64,000 bases of DNA from Chryseobacterium sp. S0630 (lineage in GTDB: Bacteria; Bacteroidota; Bacteroidia; Flavobacteriales; Weeksellaceae): NCBI RefSeq assembly GCF_024158915.1, contig NZ_JAMZGF010000008.1, positions 62,001-126,000 on the forward strand, written 5' to 3'. A program made the position numbers and the translations under genes. This document shows, in pieces, positions 8,537 through 16,790 of the stretch. Under the pieces are notes generated by a model. It made no database searches and was not told the origin of the DNA. It saw nothing but the letters and a program-made list of their open reading frames with translations. Each line of letters begins with the position of its first letter. Within the stretch, counting starts at the first letter, position 1.

Positions 8537-9115
8537 ATGGAATTAAAAGAAAAACAGAGAAAAATATTAGACGTAGCCGTAGAACTTTTCAAAGAGAAAG
8601 GGTATATGGGAAGCTCAGTAAGAGACCTGGCTACCAAACTCAATATCAAGGCGGCATCGCTGTATGCACACATCCGTTCAAAGGAAGAAATTCTGGAATG
8701 GATTTGTTTTGGTATTGCTCAGGAGTTTTTCGATGAGCTTCAGGAAGTAAAAAATACAGATATTGCTCCAAAGGAAAAGCTGAATCTATTATTGGATAAG
8801 CATCTGTCTGTTGTTCTTAAAAACCGTGATGTTACCCATATTTATTCCAATGAATGGAAGCACCTTGAAGAAAGACTTCCCGAGTTTGTAGAATTAAGGA
8901 AAAATTATCAGCAGGAAGTTGAGAAACTGATTTCTGAGATCTACAAAGCGGAAAAATGGGAGCTGAAATCACCATCATTTACCACAAGATTTATCCTTCA
9001 TACTTTAAATAATTCCTATTTCTGGTTCAAAAGAAGCAGTGATTCCACTGATGAAATTACCGATGAGATCAGAGAAAAAATTCTTTTTGGCTTACTTGGA
9101 AACCAGAAAAAATAA
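8537..9115 (+). CDS. paaR: TetR-family regulator, probable PaaR
   Basis: A 192-residue TetR/AcrR repressor. The N-terminal helix-turn-helix domain (residues 4-50) contains the typical KILDVAVELFKEKG, SVRDLATKLNIKAASLYAHI and KEEIL blocks; the rest is the all-helical ligand-binding domain. It lies immediately upstream of paaK in the same direction. TetR-type PaaR proteins of other bacteria repress paa genes and are released by phenylacetyl-CoA; applying this here is inference from position. A palindrome CTAAC-N4-GTTAG on the paaK promoter is the likely operator. Confidence 0.82.
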   Translation: MELKEKQRKILDVAVELFKEKGYMGSSVRDLATKLNIKAASLYAHIRSKEEILEWICFGIAQEFFDELQEVKNTDIAPKEKLNLLLDKHLSVVLKNRDVTHIYSNEWKHLEERLPEFVELRKNYQQEVEKLISEIYKAEKWELKSPSFTTRFILHTLNNSYFWFKRSSDSTDEITDEIREKILFGLLGNQKK

Positions 9116-9385
9116 CCACTCCGTTTGTCATTGACTACGTCGAATCTTCGATTTCTGACGAAGGAAGAATCTCATAATTATGCTGTTTAGTCATAAATTT
9201 TAATATTGCGTTTGTTATTTTGGGATAGAGAAATTGATTCATTTAGGTATTTAATAGAGATTCTTCACTGCATTGATGAACTACGTTCGCAGACTTTAGT
9301 CTGTGTTCAGAATGACACAATAACTAATTTAAAACTATCTTTCTTATTTAGAATCATTCAAAATATGACAAAAGTCATAAAAATT

Positions 9386-9415
9386 TTGCCAGCTCCCAAA
9401 ATCTTTTTAAATTTA
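9386..9415 (+). promoter_or_regulatory. paaK promoter
   Basis: TTG at 9386-9388 and TAAATTTA at 9408-9415 (7 of 8 positions of TAnnTTTG) are 19 bp apart, the Bacteroidota vegetative promoter spacing. The predicted start of transcription is near 9420, inside the palindrome at 9419-9432. The earlier part of the gap (9116-9385) shows no gene or clear structure. Confidence 0.6.
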
Positions 9416-9418
9416 CAC

Positions 9419-9432
9419 CTAACAAATGTTAG
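9419..9432 (+). promoter_or_regulatory. Putative PaaR operator, palindrome CTAAC-N4-GTTAG
   Basis: A perfect 5-bp inverted repeat around AAAT directly after the -7 box, followed by another TTAG. Its position over the transcription start suits repression by the TetR-family protein encoded upstream. It includes the in-frame ATG at 9426, an argument for starting paaK at 9441. Confidence 0.55.
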
Positions 9433-9440
9433 TTAGTTTT

Positions 9441-10757
9441 ATGGATTTTTCAGTTGAATATCTGGAGCTGGGTCAGTTGAGACAGCTTCAATCCGACCGG
9501 TTGATCAGCCTGATCAGCTATTTGGGAGAGAAGTCGGAATTTTATAAAAAGAAATTTGATGAATTGCAAATATCTCCACAGGATATTAGGTCGATTGAAG
9601 ATATCGCTAAACTTCCTATTACTTACAAACAGGATTTAAGAGATAACTATCCATTCGGGCTATTTGCTGTTCCTAAAAATGAGCTTCAGCGTATACACTG
9701 CTCAAGCGGAACTACAGGAAAACCAACGGTAGTAGGATATACTAAAGAAGATGTAGACCTTTTCAGTGAAGTGGTGGCAAGATCTTTACATGCTGCAGGA
9801 GCAAGACCGGGAATGCAGTTGCACAACGCTTATGGCTACGGAATTTTCACAGGAGGATTAGGGCTTCATTACGGAGCTGAAACGTTGGGAATGAGTGTTC
9901 TTCCTATTTCAGGAGGGATGACGGCAAGACAGGTAGACCTGATTGTGGATTTCAAACCTGAAGTGATCTGCTGTTCGCCATCATACGCTTTAACGATTGC
10001 AGATGAATTTGCGAGAAGAGGAATTACTGCAGAAGAAATCAGTCTTAAATACGCAGTATTGGGCTCAGAACCATGGACGGAGATTATCAGAGGTCATATT
10101 GAAGAAAAATTAGGCGTTCATGCAACCAATATCTATGGGTTAAGTGAAATTATCGGTCCGGGAGTTTCCATGGAAGATTTCGAAGAGAAAGGTGGAGCTT
10201 ATATCTGGGAAGATCATTTTTATCCGGAGATTTTAGATCCGGTGACCAAGCAGCCGGTTCCCTTTGGAGAAGAAGGAGTATTGGTGATCACTACTTTAAC
10301 TAAAAAAGCAATGCCGCTTTTACGTTACTGGACAAATGATATCACAAGCCTTTACTACGATGAAAATGCCAAAAGAACCATGGTAAAAATGAAACCCATC
10401 GTCGGGAGAGCAGATGATATGCTGATCGTAAGAGGAGTCAATGTTTATCCAAGTCAGATTGAAGATGCTTTTTCTTATGTAAAAGGAGTGGTTCCGAACT
10501 ACTATTTAACTCCTGTGGAAAAAGAACATATGTGTATTGCTTTGGATATTGATGTTGAAATAGATGATGAATTGGTAAAATCTCAAAAAATAGAATCAAA
10601 TACCGATGATTATTTTAATTTTGTCGGCAACTTTGGAAAAAACATAGAAAACGAAATAAAAAAGAGAGTAGGAATCACTACGAAAGTAAAAGTTCATGCT
10701 CAGGACAGCCTGCCGAAGTGCGAAGGTGGAAAAATTAATAGAATACTTAAAAAATAA
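9441..10757 (+). CDS. paaK: Phenylacetate-CoA ligase PaaK
   Basis: A 438-residue acyl-adenylate-forming enzyme that activates phenylacetate with ATP and CoA, the entry step of the pathway. The AMP-binding P-loop CSSGTTGKPTVVGYTK is near residue 92, followed by the conserved ALGYGxFTGGLG-like region (YGYGIFTGGLG), LRYWTNDI and GRADDMLIVRGVNVYPSQIE in the C-terminal part. I start at the second ATG (9441) because the first (9426) falls inside the putative operator and near the predicted transcription start. The stop overlaps the paaE start (TAATG). First gene of the catabolic operon. Confidence 0.95.
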   Translation: MDFSVEYLELGQLRQLQSDRLISLISYLGEKSEFYKKKFDELQISPQDIRSIEDIAKLPITYKQDLRDNYPFGLFAVPKNELQRIHCSSGTTGKPTVVGYTKEDVDLFSEVVARSLHAAGARPGMQLHNAYGYGIFTGGLGLHYGAETLGMSVLPISGGMTARQVDLIVDFKPEVICCSPSYALTIADEFARRGITAEEISLKYAVLGSEPWTEIIRGHIEEKLGVHATNIYGLSEIIGPGVSMEDFEEKGGAYIWEDHFYPEILDPVTKQPVPFGEEGVLVITTLTKKAMPLLRYWTNDITSLYYDENAKRTMVKMKPIVGRADDMLIVRGVNVYPSQIEDAFSYVKGVVPNYYLTPVEKEHMCIALDIDVEIDDELVKSQKIESNTDDYFNFVGNFGKNIENEIKKRVGITTKVKVHAQDSLPKCEGGKINRILKK

Positions 10758-11842
10758 TGAATTCATTTTATAAACTTAAAACAGTTAAAGTTCAGAAAGA
10801 TACTTCCGAAGCAGTGAATGTGGCGGTAGAAATCCCTGAAGAACTGAAAGATAAGTTCAGGTTCAAGCAGGGACAGTATCTGAATTTCCGAATGACAATC
10901 AATGGAAATGAAGAAAGACGTTCTTACTCTATCTGTAATGCTCCAAGTGAAAAGGGCAATACGCTGGAAGTATTGGTAAAGTTGCTGGAAGGCGGAAAAG
11001 TGTCAGGGTATTTCAATGAACATCTTCACATGGATGAAGTGCTGGAAGTAATGCCTCCGATGGGTGGCTTCAATACTTCTTATCACCCGACAAACGTAAA
11101 AACTTATGTTGGTCTGGCTGCAGGAAGCGGAATTACTCCTGTATTATCCAATATGAAAGAAAGTCTTTATCAGGAGCCTAAGAGTAATGCTTATCTGTTT
11201 TACAGCAACAGAAGCATGAATCATGTTTTAAGAAAGGCAGAGATTGATAAACTTGTAGAGCATTTTAACGGAAGACTTAAGGTAATTTACCTGGTAAGCC
11301 GTGAGAAGCACGAAGATCCTGTTTTTGAAGGAAGAATTTCATCAGAAAAATTAGAGCAGCTGTTTGAAAGATATACAGATATTGATGTAAAAGAAGCTAC
11401 TTATTTCATTTGTGGACCTTCAGAAATGATTAAGGGGATTGCAGACTATCTGAAAAAAGACAAAAAAGTACCTGCTATCCAGGTTTTATTTGAATATTTC
11501 ACCGCTCCGGATGAAGAAAATACGGAGGAAATGAGTGATGAATTCAAGGCAATTGCCAATATTGAAAGTATGGTAACGGTGATCATTGATGATGATGAAT
11601 ATTCGTTCCACCTTAATTCTAAAAAAGAGAGTATCTTAGATAAAGCATTGAAAGATCAGCTTCCGGTTCCTTTCGCATGTAAAGGAGGCGTTTGCTGTAC
11701 GTGTAAAGCACAGGTTCTGGAAGGGGAAGTTTTCATGGAGAAGAACTATGCGCTTACCGAAGAAGAAGTAGCCAGAGGCTTCGTTCTTACCTGCCAATGT
11801 CACCCTACAACCAATGTGGTGATGCTTAATTATGATGTTTAA
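10757..11842 (+). CDS. paaE: Phenylacetyl-CoA epoxidase reductase PaaE
   Basis: A 361-residue flavin/iron-sulfur reductase that passes electrons from NAD(P)H to the PaaABC(E) ring 1,2-epoxidase. The N-terminal FAD domain has RSYS (55-58); the NAD-binding domain has GSGITP (123-128) and ICGPSEM (218-224). A C-terminal plant-type [2Fe-2S] ferredoxin domain has ligands Cys308, Cys313, Cys316 and Cys346. The start overlaps the paaK stop, so the two are translationally coupled. In many bacteria paaE is last in paaABCDE; here it precedes paaA, as is common in Bacteroidota clusters as far as I know. Confidence 0.95.
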   Translation: MNSFYKLKTVKVQKDTSEAVNVAVEIPEELKDKFRFKQGQYLNFRMTINGNEERRSYSICNAPSEKGNTLEVLVKLLEGGKVSGYFNEHLHMDEVLEVMPPMGGFNTSYHPTNVKTYVGLAAGSGITPVLSNMKESLYQEPKSNAYLFYSNRSMNHVLRKAEIDKLVEHFNGRLKVIYLVSREKHEDPVFEGRISSEKLEQLFERYTDIDVKEATYFICGPSEMIKGIADYLKKDKKVPAIQVLFEYFTAPDEENTEEMSDEFKAIANIESMVTVIIDDDEYSFHLNSKKESILDKALKDQLPVPFACKGGVCCTCKAQVLEGEVFMEKNYALTEEEVARGFVLTCQCHPTTNVVMLNYDV

Positions 11843-11845
11843 GAC

Positions 11846-11948
11846 AATTTGAAAATGAGAAAATGTGCTAATTTGAAAATGTCATTATCGTGTTTAAATT
11901 TCCAAATTGCCTAATTCTCAAATTTCCAAATTATTTAATTTTCAAATT
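11846..11948. repeat. Intergenic AATTTGAAAATG inverted repeat, copy 1
   Basis: Fills the paaE-paaA gap. The left arm is AATTTGAAAATG repeated with spacers, and the right arm is built of its complement (CAAATTTCCAAATT, TTTTCAAATT). It would form a long, imperfect RNA or DNA hairpin. Same family as 12908-12994, 16364-16784, 17927-18007, 18748-18850 and 20061-20161. Confidence 0.8.
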
Positions 11949-11957
11949 CAAAAAAAG

Positions 11958-12896
11958 ATGGACTTAGAAAAATTTGTTCAATACGTTCACGAAGAAAATA
12001 AAGTAGAACCAAAAGATGTAATGCCGGATGATTACAGAAAGTTATTGGTTCGTCAGATTTCACAGCATGCACATTCTGAAATTGTAGGAATGCTGCCAGA
12101 AGCCAACTGGATTTCCAGAGCACCTTCATTGAGAAGAAAAATGGCTCTTTTAGCTAAGGTTCAGGATGAGGCAGGTCACGGCCTATATCTTTATTCTGCT
12201 ACTGAAACTCTAGGTGACGGAAGCATCAGAGCGGACAGAGATGCTACTTATGATGATATGCTGGAAGGAAAAGCAAAATATTCAAGTATTTTCAACTATC
12301 CTACGTTAAGCTGGGCAGATATCGGGGCCATAGGTTGGTTAGTAGACGGTGCTGCTATTATGAACCAGGTAATGCTGATGGGGAACTCTTACGGTCCTTA
12401 TTCAAGAGCGATGGTGAAAATCTGTAAGGAAGAATCATTCCACCAAAGACAAGGGTATGAAATTCTTATGGCATTGTGCCGAGGAACAAAACAACAGAAA
12501 GAAATGGCTCAGGCTTCGTTAAACCGTTTCTGGTGGCCAGCTCTGATGATGTTCGGACCTAATGATGACAGTTCACCCAACTCTAAAATCTCTATGAACT
12601 ACAGAGTAAAAAGAGAAAGTAACGACAGTCTTCGTCAGAGATTTATCGATGTTACTGTTTCTCAGGCTGAATTCTTAGGATTAACCATTCCGGATAAAGA
12701 TCTGAAATGGAACGAGGAAAGACAGCATTATGATTTCGGAGAACTTCCCTGGGATGAATTCATGGAAATCTTAAAAGGAAACGGACCTTGTAACAAAAAG
12801 CGTATCGAAACAAAGAGAAAAGCGCAAAGAGAAAATTCGTGGGTAAAAGAGGCTGCGGCAGCTTTTGCAGAAAAACAACAAAAAGAAGTAATATAA
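11958..12896 (+). CDS. paaA: Phenylacetyl-CoA epoxidase subunit PaaA
   Basis: A 312-residue catalytic diiron subunit of the multicomponent 1,2-phenylacetyl-CoA epoxidase. It is a ferritin-like helical protein; likely iron ligands include Glu41 (HSEIVG), Glu71 and His74 (QDEAGHG) and Glu159/His162 region (EESFHQRQ). I start at the ATG at 11958, which gives the family N-terminus [10 protein letters not shown]; an upstream in-frame TTG at 11907 would translate the repeat element and is rejected. Works with PaaB, PaaC and the reductase PaaE. Confidence 0.96.
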   Translation: MDLEKFVQYVHEENKVEPKDVMPDDYRKLLVRQISQHAHSEIVGMLPEANWISRAPSLRRKMALLAKVQDEAGHGLYLYSATETLGDGSIRADRDATYDDMLEGKAKYSSIFNYPTLSWADIGAIGWLVDGAAIMNQVMLMGNSYGPYSRAMVKICKEESFHQRQGYEILMALCRGTKQQKEMAQASLNRFWWPALMMFGPNDDSSPNSKISMNYRVKRESNDSLRQRFIDVTVSQAEFLGLTIPDKDLKWNEERQHYDFGELPWDEFMEILKGNGPCNKKRIETKRKAQRENSWVKEAAAAFAEKQQKEVI

Positions 12897-12907
12897 TTTA
12901 ATGTATT

Positions 12908-12994
12908 AATTTGAAAATATGCTAATTTGAAAATGTAACTACTACGGATTAATTTTCAAATTACCTAATTCTCAAATTTTCAAATTCTCAAATT
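12908..12994. repeat. Intergenic AATTTGAAAATG inverted repeat, copy 2
   Basis: Fills the paaA-paaB gap. Left arm AATTTGAAAATATGCTAATT..., right arm ...TTTTCAAATTACCTAATT and CAAATTCTCAAATT, with a short non-repeated centre. Member of the family described at 11846-11948; ends only 5 nt before the paaB ATG. Confidence 0.8.
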
Positions 12995-12999
12995 AAAAT

Positions 13000-13281
13000 A
13001 TGGCAAATTTAGATATGTGGGAAGTGTTTATTCAGACTAAACCGGGATTATCTCACAAACACGTTGGAATTGTACAGGCACCAACAGCAGAAATGGCTTT
13101 GCAGAATGCAAGAGACGTTTATACAAGAAGAAAAGAAGGAACTTCAGTTTGGGTCGTTCCAAGTAAATATATTGTGACTTCAGAAGGAATTGATAAAGAA
13201 GCATTCTTCGATCCGGCTGATGATAAACTATATCGTCACCCAACGTTCTACGACATTCCAAACGATGTAAAAAATATGTAA
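13000..13281 (+). CDS. paaB: Phenylacetyl-CoA epoxidase subunit PaaB
   Basis: A 93-residue small subunit of the epoxidase, the usual length. Starts MANLDMWEVFIQTKPG and contains the conserved HVGIVQAP...ALQNARDVYTRR segment and WVVPSKYI. It bridges PaaAC heterodimers in the complex; it has no cofactor of its own. The ATG lies right after a repeat element that occupies the paaA-paaB gap. Confidence 0.95.
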   Translation: MANLDMWEVFIQTKPGLSHKHVGIVQAPTAEMALQNARDVYTRRKEGTSVWVVPSKYIVTSEGIDKEAFFDPADDKLYRHPTFYDIPNDVKNM

Positions 13282-13288
13282 TAAAGAA

Positions 13289-13371
13289 TAGACTTAGAGA
13301 TAATAGACCAAAAGATAATAGATAAAGCATTGAAGTCTATTTTCTATCAGTCTATCATCTACTTGTCTTAA
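13289..13371. repeat. Second-type intergenic inverted repeat (AGATAATAGAC units)
   Basis: The paaB-paaC gap contains a fold-back of units like AATAGAC / AGATAATAGAC / AGATAATAG on the left against GTCTATTTTCTATCAGTCTATC on the right (about two thirds of positions complementary). The architecture equals that of the AATTTGAAAATG family but the unit sequence differs, so it is a second class of the same kind of element. Confidence 0.6.
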
Positions 13372-13384
13372 AATGTATTAAACA

Positions 13385-14134
13385 ATGAACCCATTATATA
13401 ATTATTTATTAAAACTAGCAGACGACAGTTTCATTATGGGACAGCGTTTGTCTGCATGGTGCGGTGAAGGTCCTTACTTAGAGGAAGATATTGCATTGAC
13501 GAATATTGCGTTGGATGAACTAGGTCAGGCGAATAACTTTTACGTTTACGCTTCAAGAGTGATAGACAACGGAAAAAATGAAGATGATATCGCATTTTTA
13601 AGATATGAGCACGAATACGTCAACGCCCATTGGGTAGAACTTCCTAATGAAGATTATGCACAGACTATTCTTAAAGTATATGTATTGTCTGTGTATCAGA
13701 AACTGATGTATGAGGCATTATCAAACTCTGCTAATGAAGAATTGGCTGCCATTGCTCAGAAATCATTGAAAGAAGTAAGATATCACTATACGCACGCTGC
13801 ATCATGGATGAAAATCTTTGCTCAGGGAACAGAAGAAAGCCGTGGACGTTTGGTAAAAGCCATTGAAAATATCTGGGAATATACGAAAGGTCTTTTTGCT
13901 AAAACAGAAGGTGAAGATGACCTGGTTGCTTTAAATATTGCTCCCAATTCAGACGCTCTTTACGAAGAATTCGTTGCAATTACCAAGAAAGATTTTGCAG
14001 ATTTTGGGTTAGAATATCCTGAAAATGCTTTCATGCAGCCAAAATCAAGAACAGGATATCATACAGAATATTTCGGATTTATTCTTTGTGAGCTTCAGTA
14101 TATGCAGAGAGCATATCCTGGCTGTACCTGGTAA
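13385..14134 (+). CDS. paaC: Phenylacetyl-CoA epoxidase subunit PaaC
   Basis: A 249-residue structural subunit that pairs with PaaA. Ferritin-like fold with degenerate diiron ligands, as in the family: LGEPxx-like WCGEGPYLEEDIALTNIALDELGQA near residues 25-52 and RYHYTHAASWM in the middle. It is needed to stabilise the catalytic PaaA subunit and to bind the acyl-CoA. The following hydrolase gene starts 6 nt after its stop, so they are co-transcribed. Confidence 0.95.
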   Translation: MNPLYNYLLKLADDSFIMGQRLSAWCGEGPYLEEDIALTNIALDELGQANNFYVYASRVIDNGKNEDDIAFLRYEHEYVNAHWVELPNEDYAQTILKVYVLSVYQKLMYEALSNSANEELAAIAQKSLKEVRYHYTHAASWMKIFAQGTEESRGRLVKAIENIWEYTKGLFAKTEGEDDLVALNIAPNSDALYEEFVAITKKDFADFGLEYPENAFMQPKSRTGYHTEYFGFILCELQYMQRAYPGCTW

Positions 14135-14140
14135 TAAATT

Positions 14141-14950
14141 ATGAAAAAGGTGCTTCTTGGGATATTGACTTTTTTTCTTGCAGCATATGTGATACTATGT
14201 GTTGGAATCTATTTTTATCAGGAGAAAATTATTTTTTATCCTGAAAAGTTACCGGAAAATTACAAGTTTACATTTGAAGGTAACTTTGAAGAAGTACCCA
14301 TCAAAACGCAGGGTGGAAAGCATTTGAGTTCTGTTTTATTCAAAGCTCAAAATCCAAAAGGAGTCATCTTTTATCTTCATGGAAACGGAGGGTCCATAAA
14401 AAGCTGGGGAGAAGTCGCTCAGCTCTATCGAAGTATGAATTATGATACTTTGATACTTGATTACCGAGGTTACGGAAAAAGTGAAGATAAAATAAACAGT
14501 AAAGATCAGCTTTTTTCGGATGTTGAGACTGCTTACAAAGAGCTTTTAAAAAGATATCCGGAAAACAGAATTATTATTTTAGGATATTCTGTAGGAACAG
14601 GATTAGCCGCAAAATTAGCATCCATGCATAATGCAGGATTATTGATTTTACAGGCACCTTATTACAGTATAGAAGATGAAATGAGTCAGAAATTCTCATT
14701 CCTTCCAAAATTTTTACTGAAATATAATTTTGAGACTGGTGAATATTTAAAAACCGTTCAGTCACCCGTTGTTATTTTTCATGGGGATAAAGATGAGGTT
14801 ATTAACTATAAAGCCTCTTTAAAGCTTAAAAATAACTTTAAAAAAGGTGATCGTCTGATTATATTAAAAGATCAGTATCACAACGGAATAGCAGATAATT
14901 TGGATTATCAGAATGCAATGAAAGCCATTCTTGATTCTGATAAAAAATAA
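14141..14950 (+). CDS. Membrane-anchored alpha/beta hydrolase within the paa operon
   Basis: A 269-residue serine hydrolase. An N-terminal hydrophobic helix (residues 4-26) probably anchors it in the membrane. The oxyanion motif HGNGGS, nucleophile elbow GYSVGTG, acid in GDKDEVINY and His in QYHNGIADN make a complete catalytic triad. It belongs to the BEM46/YqiA-like hydrolase group (no exact name assigned). It is inserted between paaC and paaD with gaps of 6 and 3 nt, so it is part of the operon. It is not a standard paa gene. A thioesterase or esterase supplying phenylacetate from esters is a guess. Confidence 0.85.
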   Translation: MKKVLLGILTFFLAAYVILCVGIYFYQEKIIFYPEKLPENYKFTFEGNFEEVPIKTQGGKHLSSVLFKAQNPKGVIFYLHGNGGSIKSWGEVAQLYRSMNYDTLILDYRGYGKSEDKINSKDQLFSDVETAYKELLKRYPENRIIILGYSVGTGLAAKLASMHNAGLLILQAPYYSIEDEMSQKFSFLPKFLLKYNFETGEYLKTVQSPVVIFHGDKDEVINYKASLKLKNNFKKGDRLIILKDQYHNGIADNLDYQNAMKAILDSDKK

Positions 14951-14953
14951 AAT

Positions 14954-15418
14954 ATGAATCAGCTTTTAGATTTATTAAAAACAATTCCCGATCCGGAAAT
15001 TCCAGTCATTGATATTGTGGAATTAGGAATCGTAAGAGATGCACAGATAACAGGAGAAAATACCTGCGAAGTGATCATTACACCTACTTATTCTGCCTGT
15101 CCTGCTATGTTTACCATTGAGGAGGACATTATCAAAATGATGAAAGAAAACGGATGGGATGCGAAAGTAGTAACCAAGATGTTTCCGATCTGGACAACAG
15201 ACTGGATTACTGATGAAGCGAGAGAAAAACTCCGTGTTTACGGAATTACACCTCCAGAAAAAGGAGCAGACGAACACCACATCGGGAAACCGAAAAAATG
15301 TCCGCGTTGTGGTTCTGAGCATACCAAGCAGATCAGCAGATTTGGGTCTACTTTGTGTAAGGCATCTTATCAGTGTTTAGACTGCCTGGAGCCATTTGAT
15401 TATTTTAAATGCCATTGA
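14954..15418 (+). CDS. paaD: PaaD, MIP18/DUF59-type maturation factor
   Basis: A 154-residue protein with an N-terminal MIP18 (DUF59) domain: DPEIPVIDIVELGIV at 13-27 and ACPAM around Cys49. A C-terminal zinc ribbon follows (Cys116, Cys119, Cys141, Cys144), the PaaD arrangement. PaaD is thought to help iron-sulfur or diiron maturation of the epoxidase system. Starts 3 nt after the preceding hydrolase stop. Confidence 0.94.
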   Translation: MNQLLDLLKTIPDPEIPVIDIVELGIVRDAQITGENTCEVIITPTYSACPAMFTIEEDIIKMMKENGWDAKVVTKMFPIWTTDWITDEAREKLRVYGITPPEKGADEHHIGKPKKCPRCGSEHTKQISRFGSTLCKASYQCLDCLEPFDYFKCH

Positions 15419-15560
15419 TGAGTTATTCATCAATCCACAACAAACTTTACGGCTATGCAAAGCATAACGAAGGAATTGTTAGAATGTTAAATTATTAGAC
15501 GGTTACATTAATTTATATTGTTAAATTAGTGCGTTGTTAAATAATAAATTAATAAAAACT

Positions 15561-16361
15561 ATGTATACACAACTTGATATTGAAACGCATTTTGACGGAA
15601 AGCTGAAAATCGCATATCTTAATCAACCGGAAACGATGAACGCCCTTACCAAGCCGGCTTTATCAGATCTTAGAGACTTTGTTAAAGAGTGCAGCGAAGA
15701 TGAAACGGTAAGATGTGTTGCCATTTCCGGAAGAGGAAGAGCATTCTGCTCAGGTCAGAATCTGGATGAAGCTTTTGTAGTAGGCAAAGAACACCATGAT
15801 CATGACATCATCAGAAAAATTGTGGTAGACTATTACAATCCATTAGTAATGGAAGTTACCCGTTGCAAAAAACCGGTTATTGCTTTAGTAAACGGTCCTG
15901 CAGTAGGAGCTGGAGCAATGTTAGCTTTAATTTCCGACTTCGTTTTAGCGAATGAGAAAGCATATTTTGCTCAGGCATTTTCAAATATCGGTTTGATTCC
16001 TGATACAGGAGGAACTTACTTCTTACCGAAACTTTTAGGTAGACAATTAGCCAATTATTTAGCATTTACAGGTAAAAAATTATCTGCAGAAGAATCTAAA
16101 GCGTATGGTCTTGTAGCAGAAGTTTTCACTGAAGAAGAATTTGTTCCAAAATCTATGGAAATTCTTGAAAGAATGGCGAACATGCCGACAGCGGCAATCA
16201 AACTTACGAAAAAAGCGTTTGCCAATTCTTATACCAACACATTGAAAGAGCAGCTTGAACTGGAAGGAGATCTTCAGCAGGAAGCAGCAGGCACAGAAGA
16301 CTTCATTGAAGGAGTAAATGCCTTTTTACAAAAAAGAAAACCTAATTATAAAGGAAGATAA
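15561..16361 (+). CDS. paaG: Enoyl-CoA hydratase/isomerase PaaG
   Basis: A 266-residue crotonase-fold enzyme. In the pathway PaaG isomerises the ring epoxide to the oxepin-CoA. Conserved crotonase features: GRAFCSGQNLDE oxyanion strand near residues 62-73 and the second oxyanion region NGPAVGAGAMLAL. The typical PaaG residue pattern SNIGLIPDTGGTYFLP, with Asp in the active site, is present. I start at the ATG at 15561 rather than an upstream TTG at 15534, matching the family N-terminus. The 142-nt gap after paaD is AT-rich and could contain a secondary promoter. Confidence 0.93.
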   Translation: MYTQLDIETHFDGKLKIAYLNQPETMNALTKPALSDLRDFVKECSEDETVRCVAISGRGRAFCSGQNLDEAFVVGKEHHDHDIIRKIVVDYYNPLVMEVTRCKKPVIALVNGPAVGAGAMLALISDFVLANEKAYFAQAFSNIGLIPDTGGTYFLPKLLGRQLANYLAFTGKKLSAEESKAYGLVAEVFTEEEFVPKSMEILERMANMPTAAIKLTKKAFANSYTNTLKEQLELEGDLQQEAAGTEDFIEGVNAFLQKRKPNYKGR

Positions 16362-16363
16362 TT

Positions 16364-16784
16364 AATTTGAAAATGAGTTAATTTGAGAATTTGTAAATGA
16401 GAAATGACAAAGAAAATATTATTGTAAATAAGACTTTTGATTTTGCACTCAATATTATTGAATTTTCAGAAGATTTATATGAGGATAAAAAATTTCCTTT
16501 GGCAAATCAAATTTTTAAATCAGGAACTTCGATTGGAGCTAATGTTAGAGAGGCTCAAAATGCAGAAAGTAAGGCAGATTTTATTTATAAATTAAAAATT
16601 GCCGCTAAAGAAGCTGATGAGATAGAATATTGACTTTTGCTGTGCTTAAAGTCTCCATATTTGAAATCTCCAAACGAAAAATTAATGTCTGATTTAAAGG
16701 AAATTCTATTAATTCTGTCTAAAATTATTTCAAGTTCAAAATTAAAATAATTTTCAAATTAACTCATTTTCAAATTTTCAAATT
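16364..16784. repeat. AATTTGAAAATG repeat element enclosing an S23-type gene, copy 3
   Basis: Left arm (16364-16396) and right arm (16749-16784) are the two halves of the intergenic repeat family. The stretch TGAAAATGAGTTAATTTGA occurs on the left and its exact complement on the right. Unlike the roughly 100-bp copies in other gaps of the cluster, the arms here are separated by a four-helix-bundle (S23) gene. The simple reading is that the short copies are internally deleted, MITE-like derivatives of this longer form. Confidence 0.7.
16397..16750 (+). pseudogene. S23 / four-helix-bundle protein gene with in-frame stop
   Basis: The frame opens MRNDKENIIVNKTFDFALNI and continues through SGTSIGANVREAQNAESKADF and KIAAKEADEIEY, which match the 23S rRNA-intervening-sequence (S23) four-helix-bundle family. 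At codon 79 there is TGA (16631-16633) where the family normally has Trp, after EADEIEY. Beyond it the same frame stays open with family-like sequence (LLLCLKSPYL ... LSKIISSSKLK) to a stop at 16748-16750, giving about 117 codons. So this is a recent nonsense mutation, or a 78-residue truncated product. It lies between the two arms of the repeat element, between paaG and paaH, and is not a pathway gene. Confidence 0.8.
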
Positions 16785-16790
16785 TAAAAT

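Noticed and set aside
9206..9436. 76-codon frame in the gap before paaK
   Set aside because: It overlaps the paaK promoter, operator and start and has no family-like sequence.
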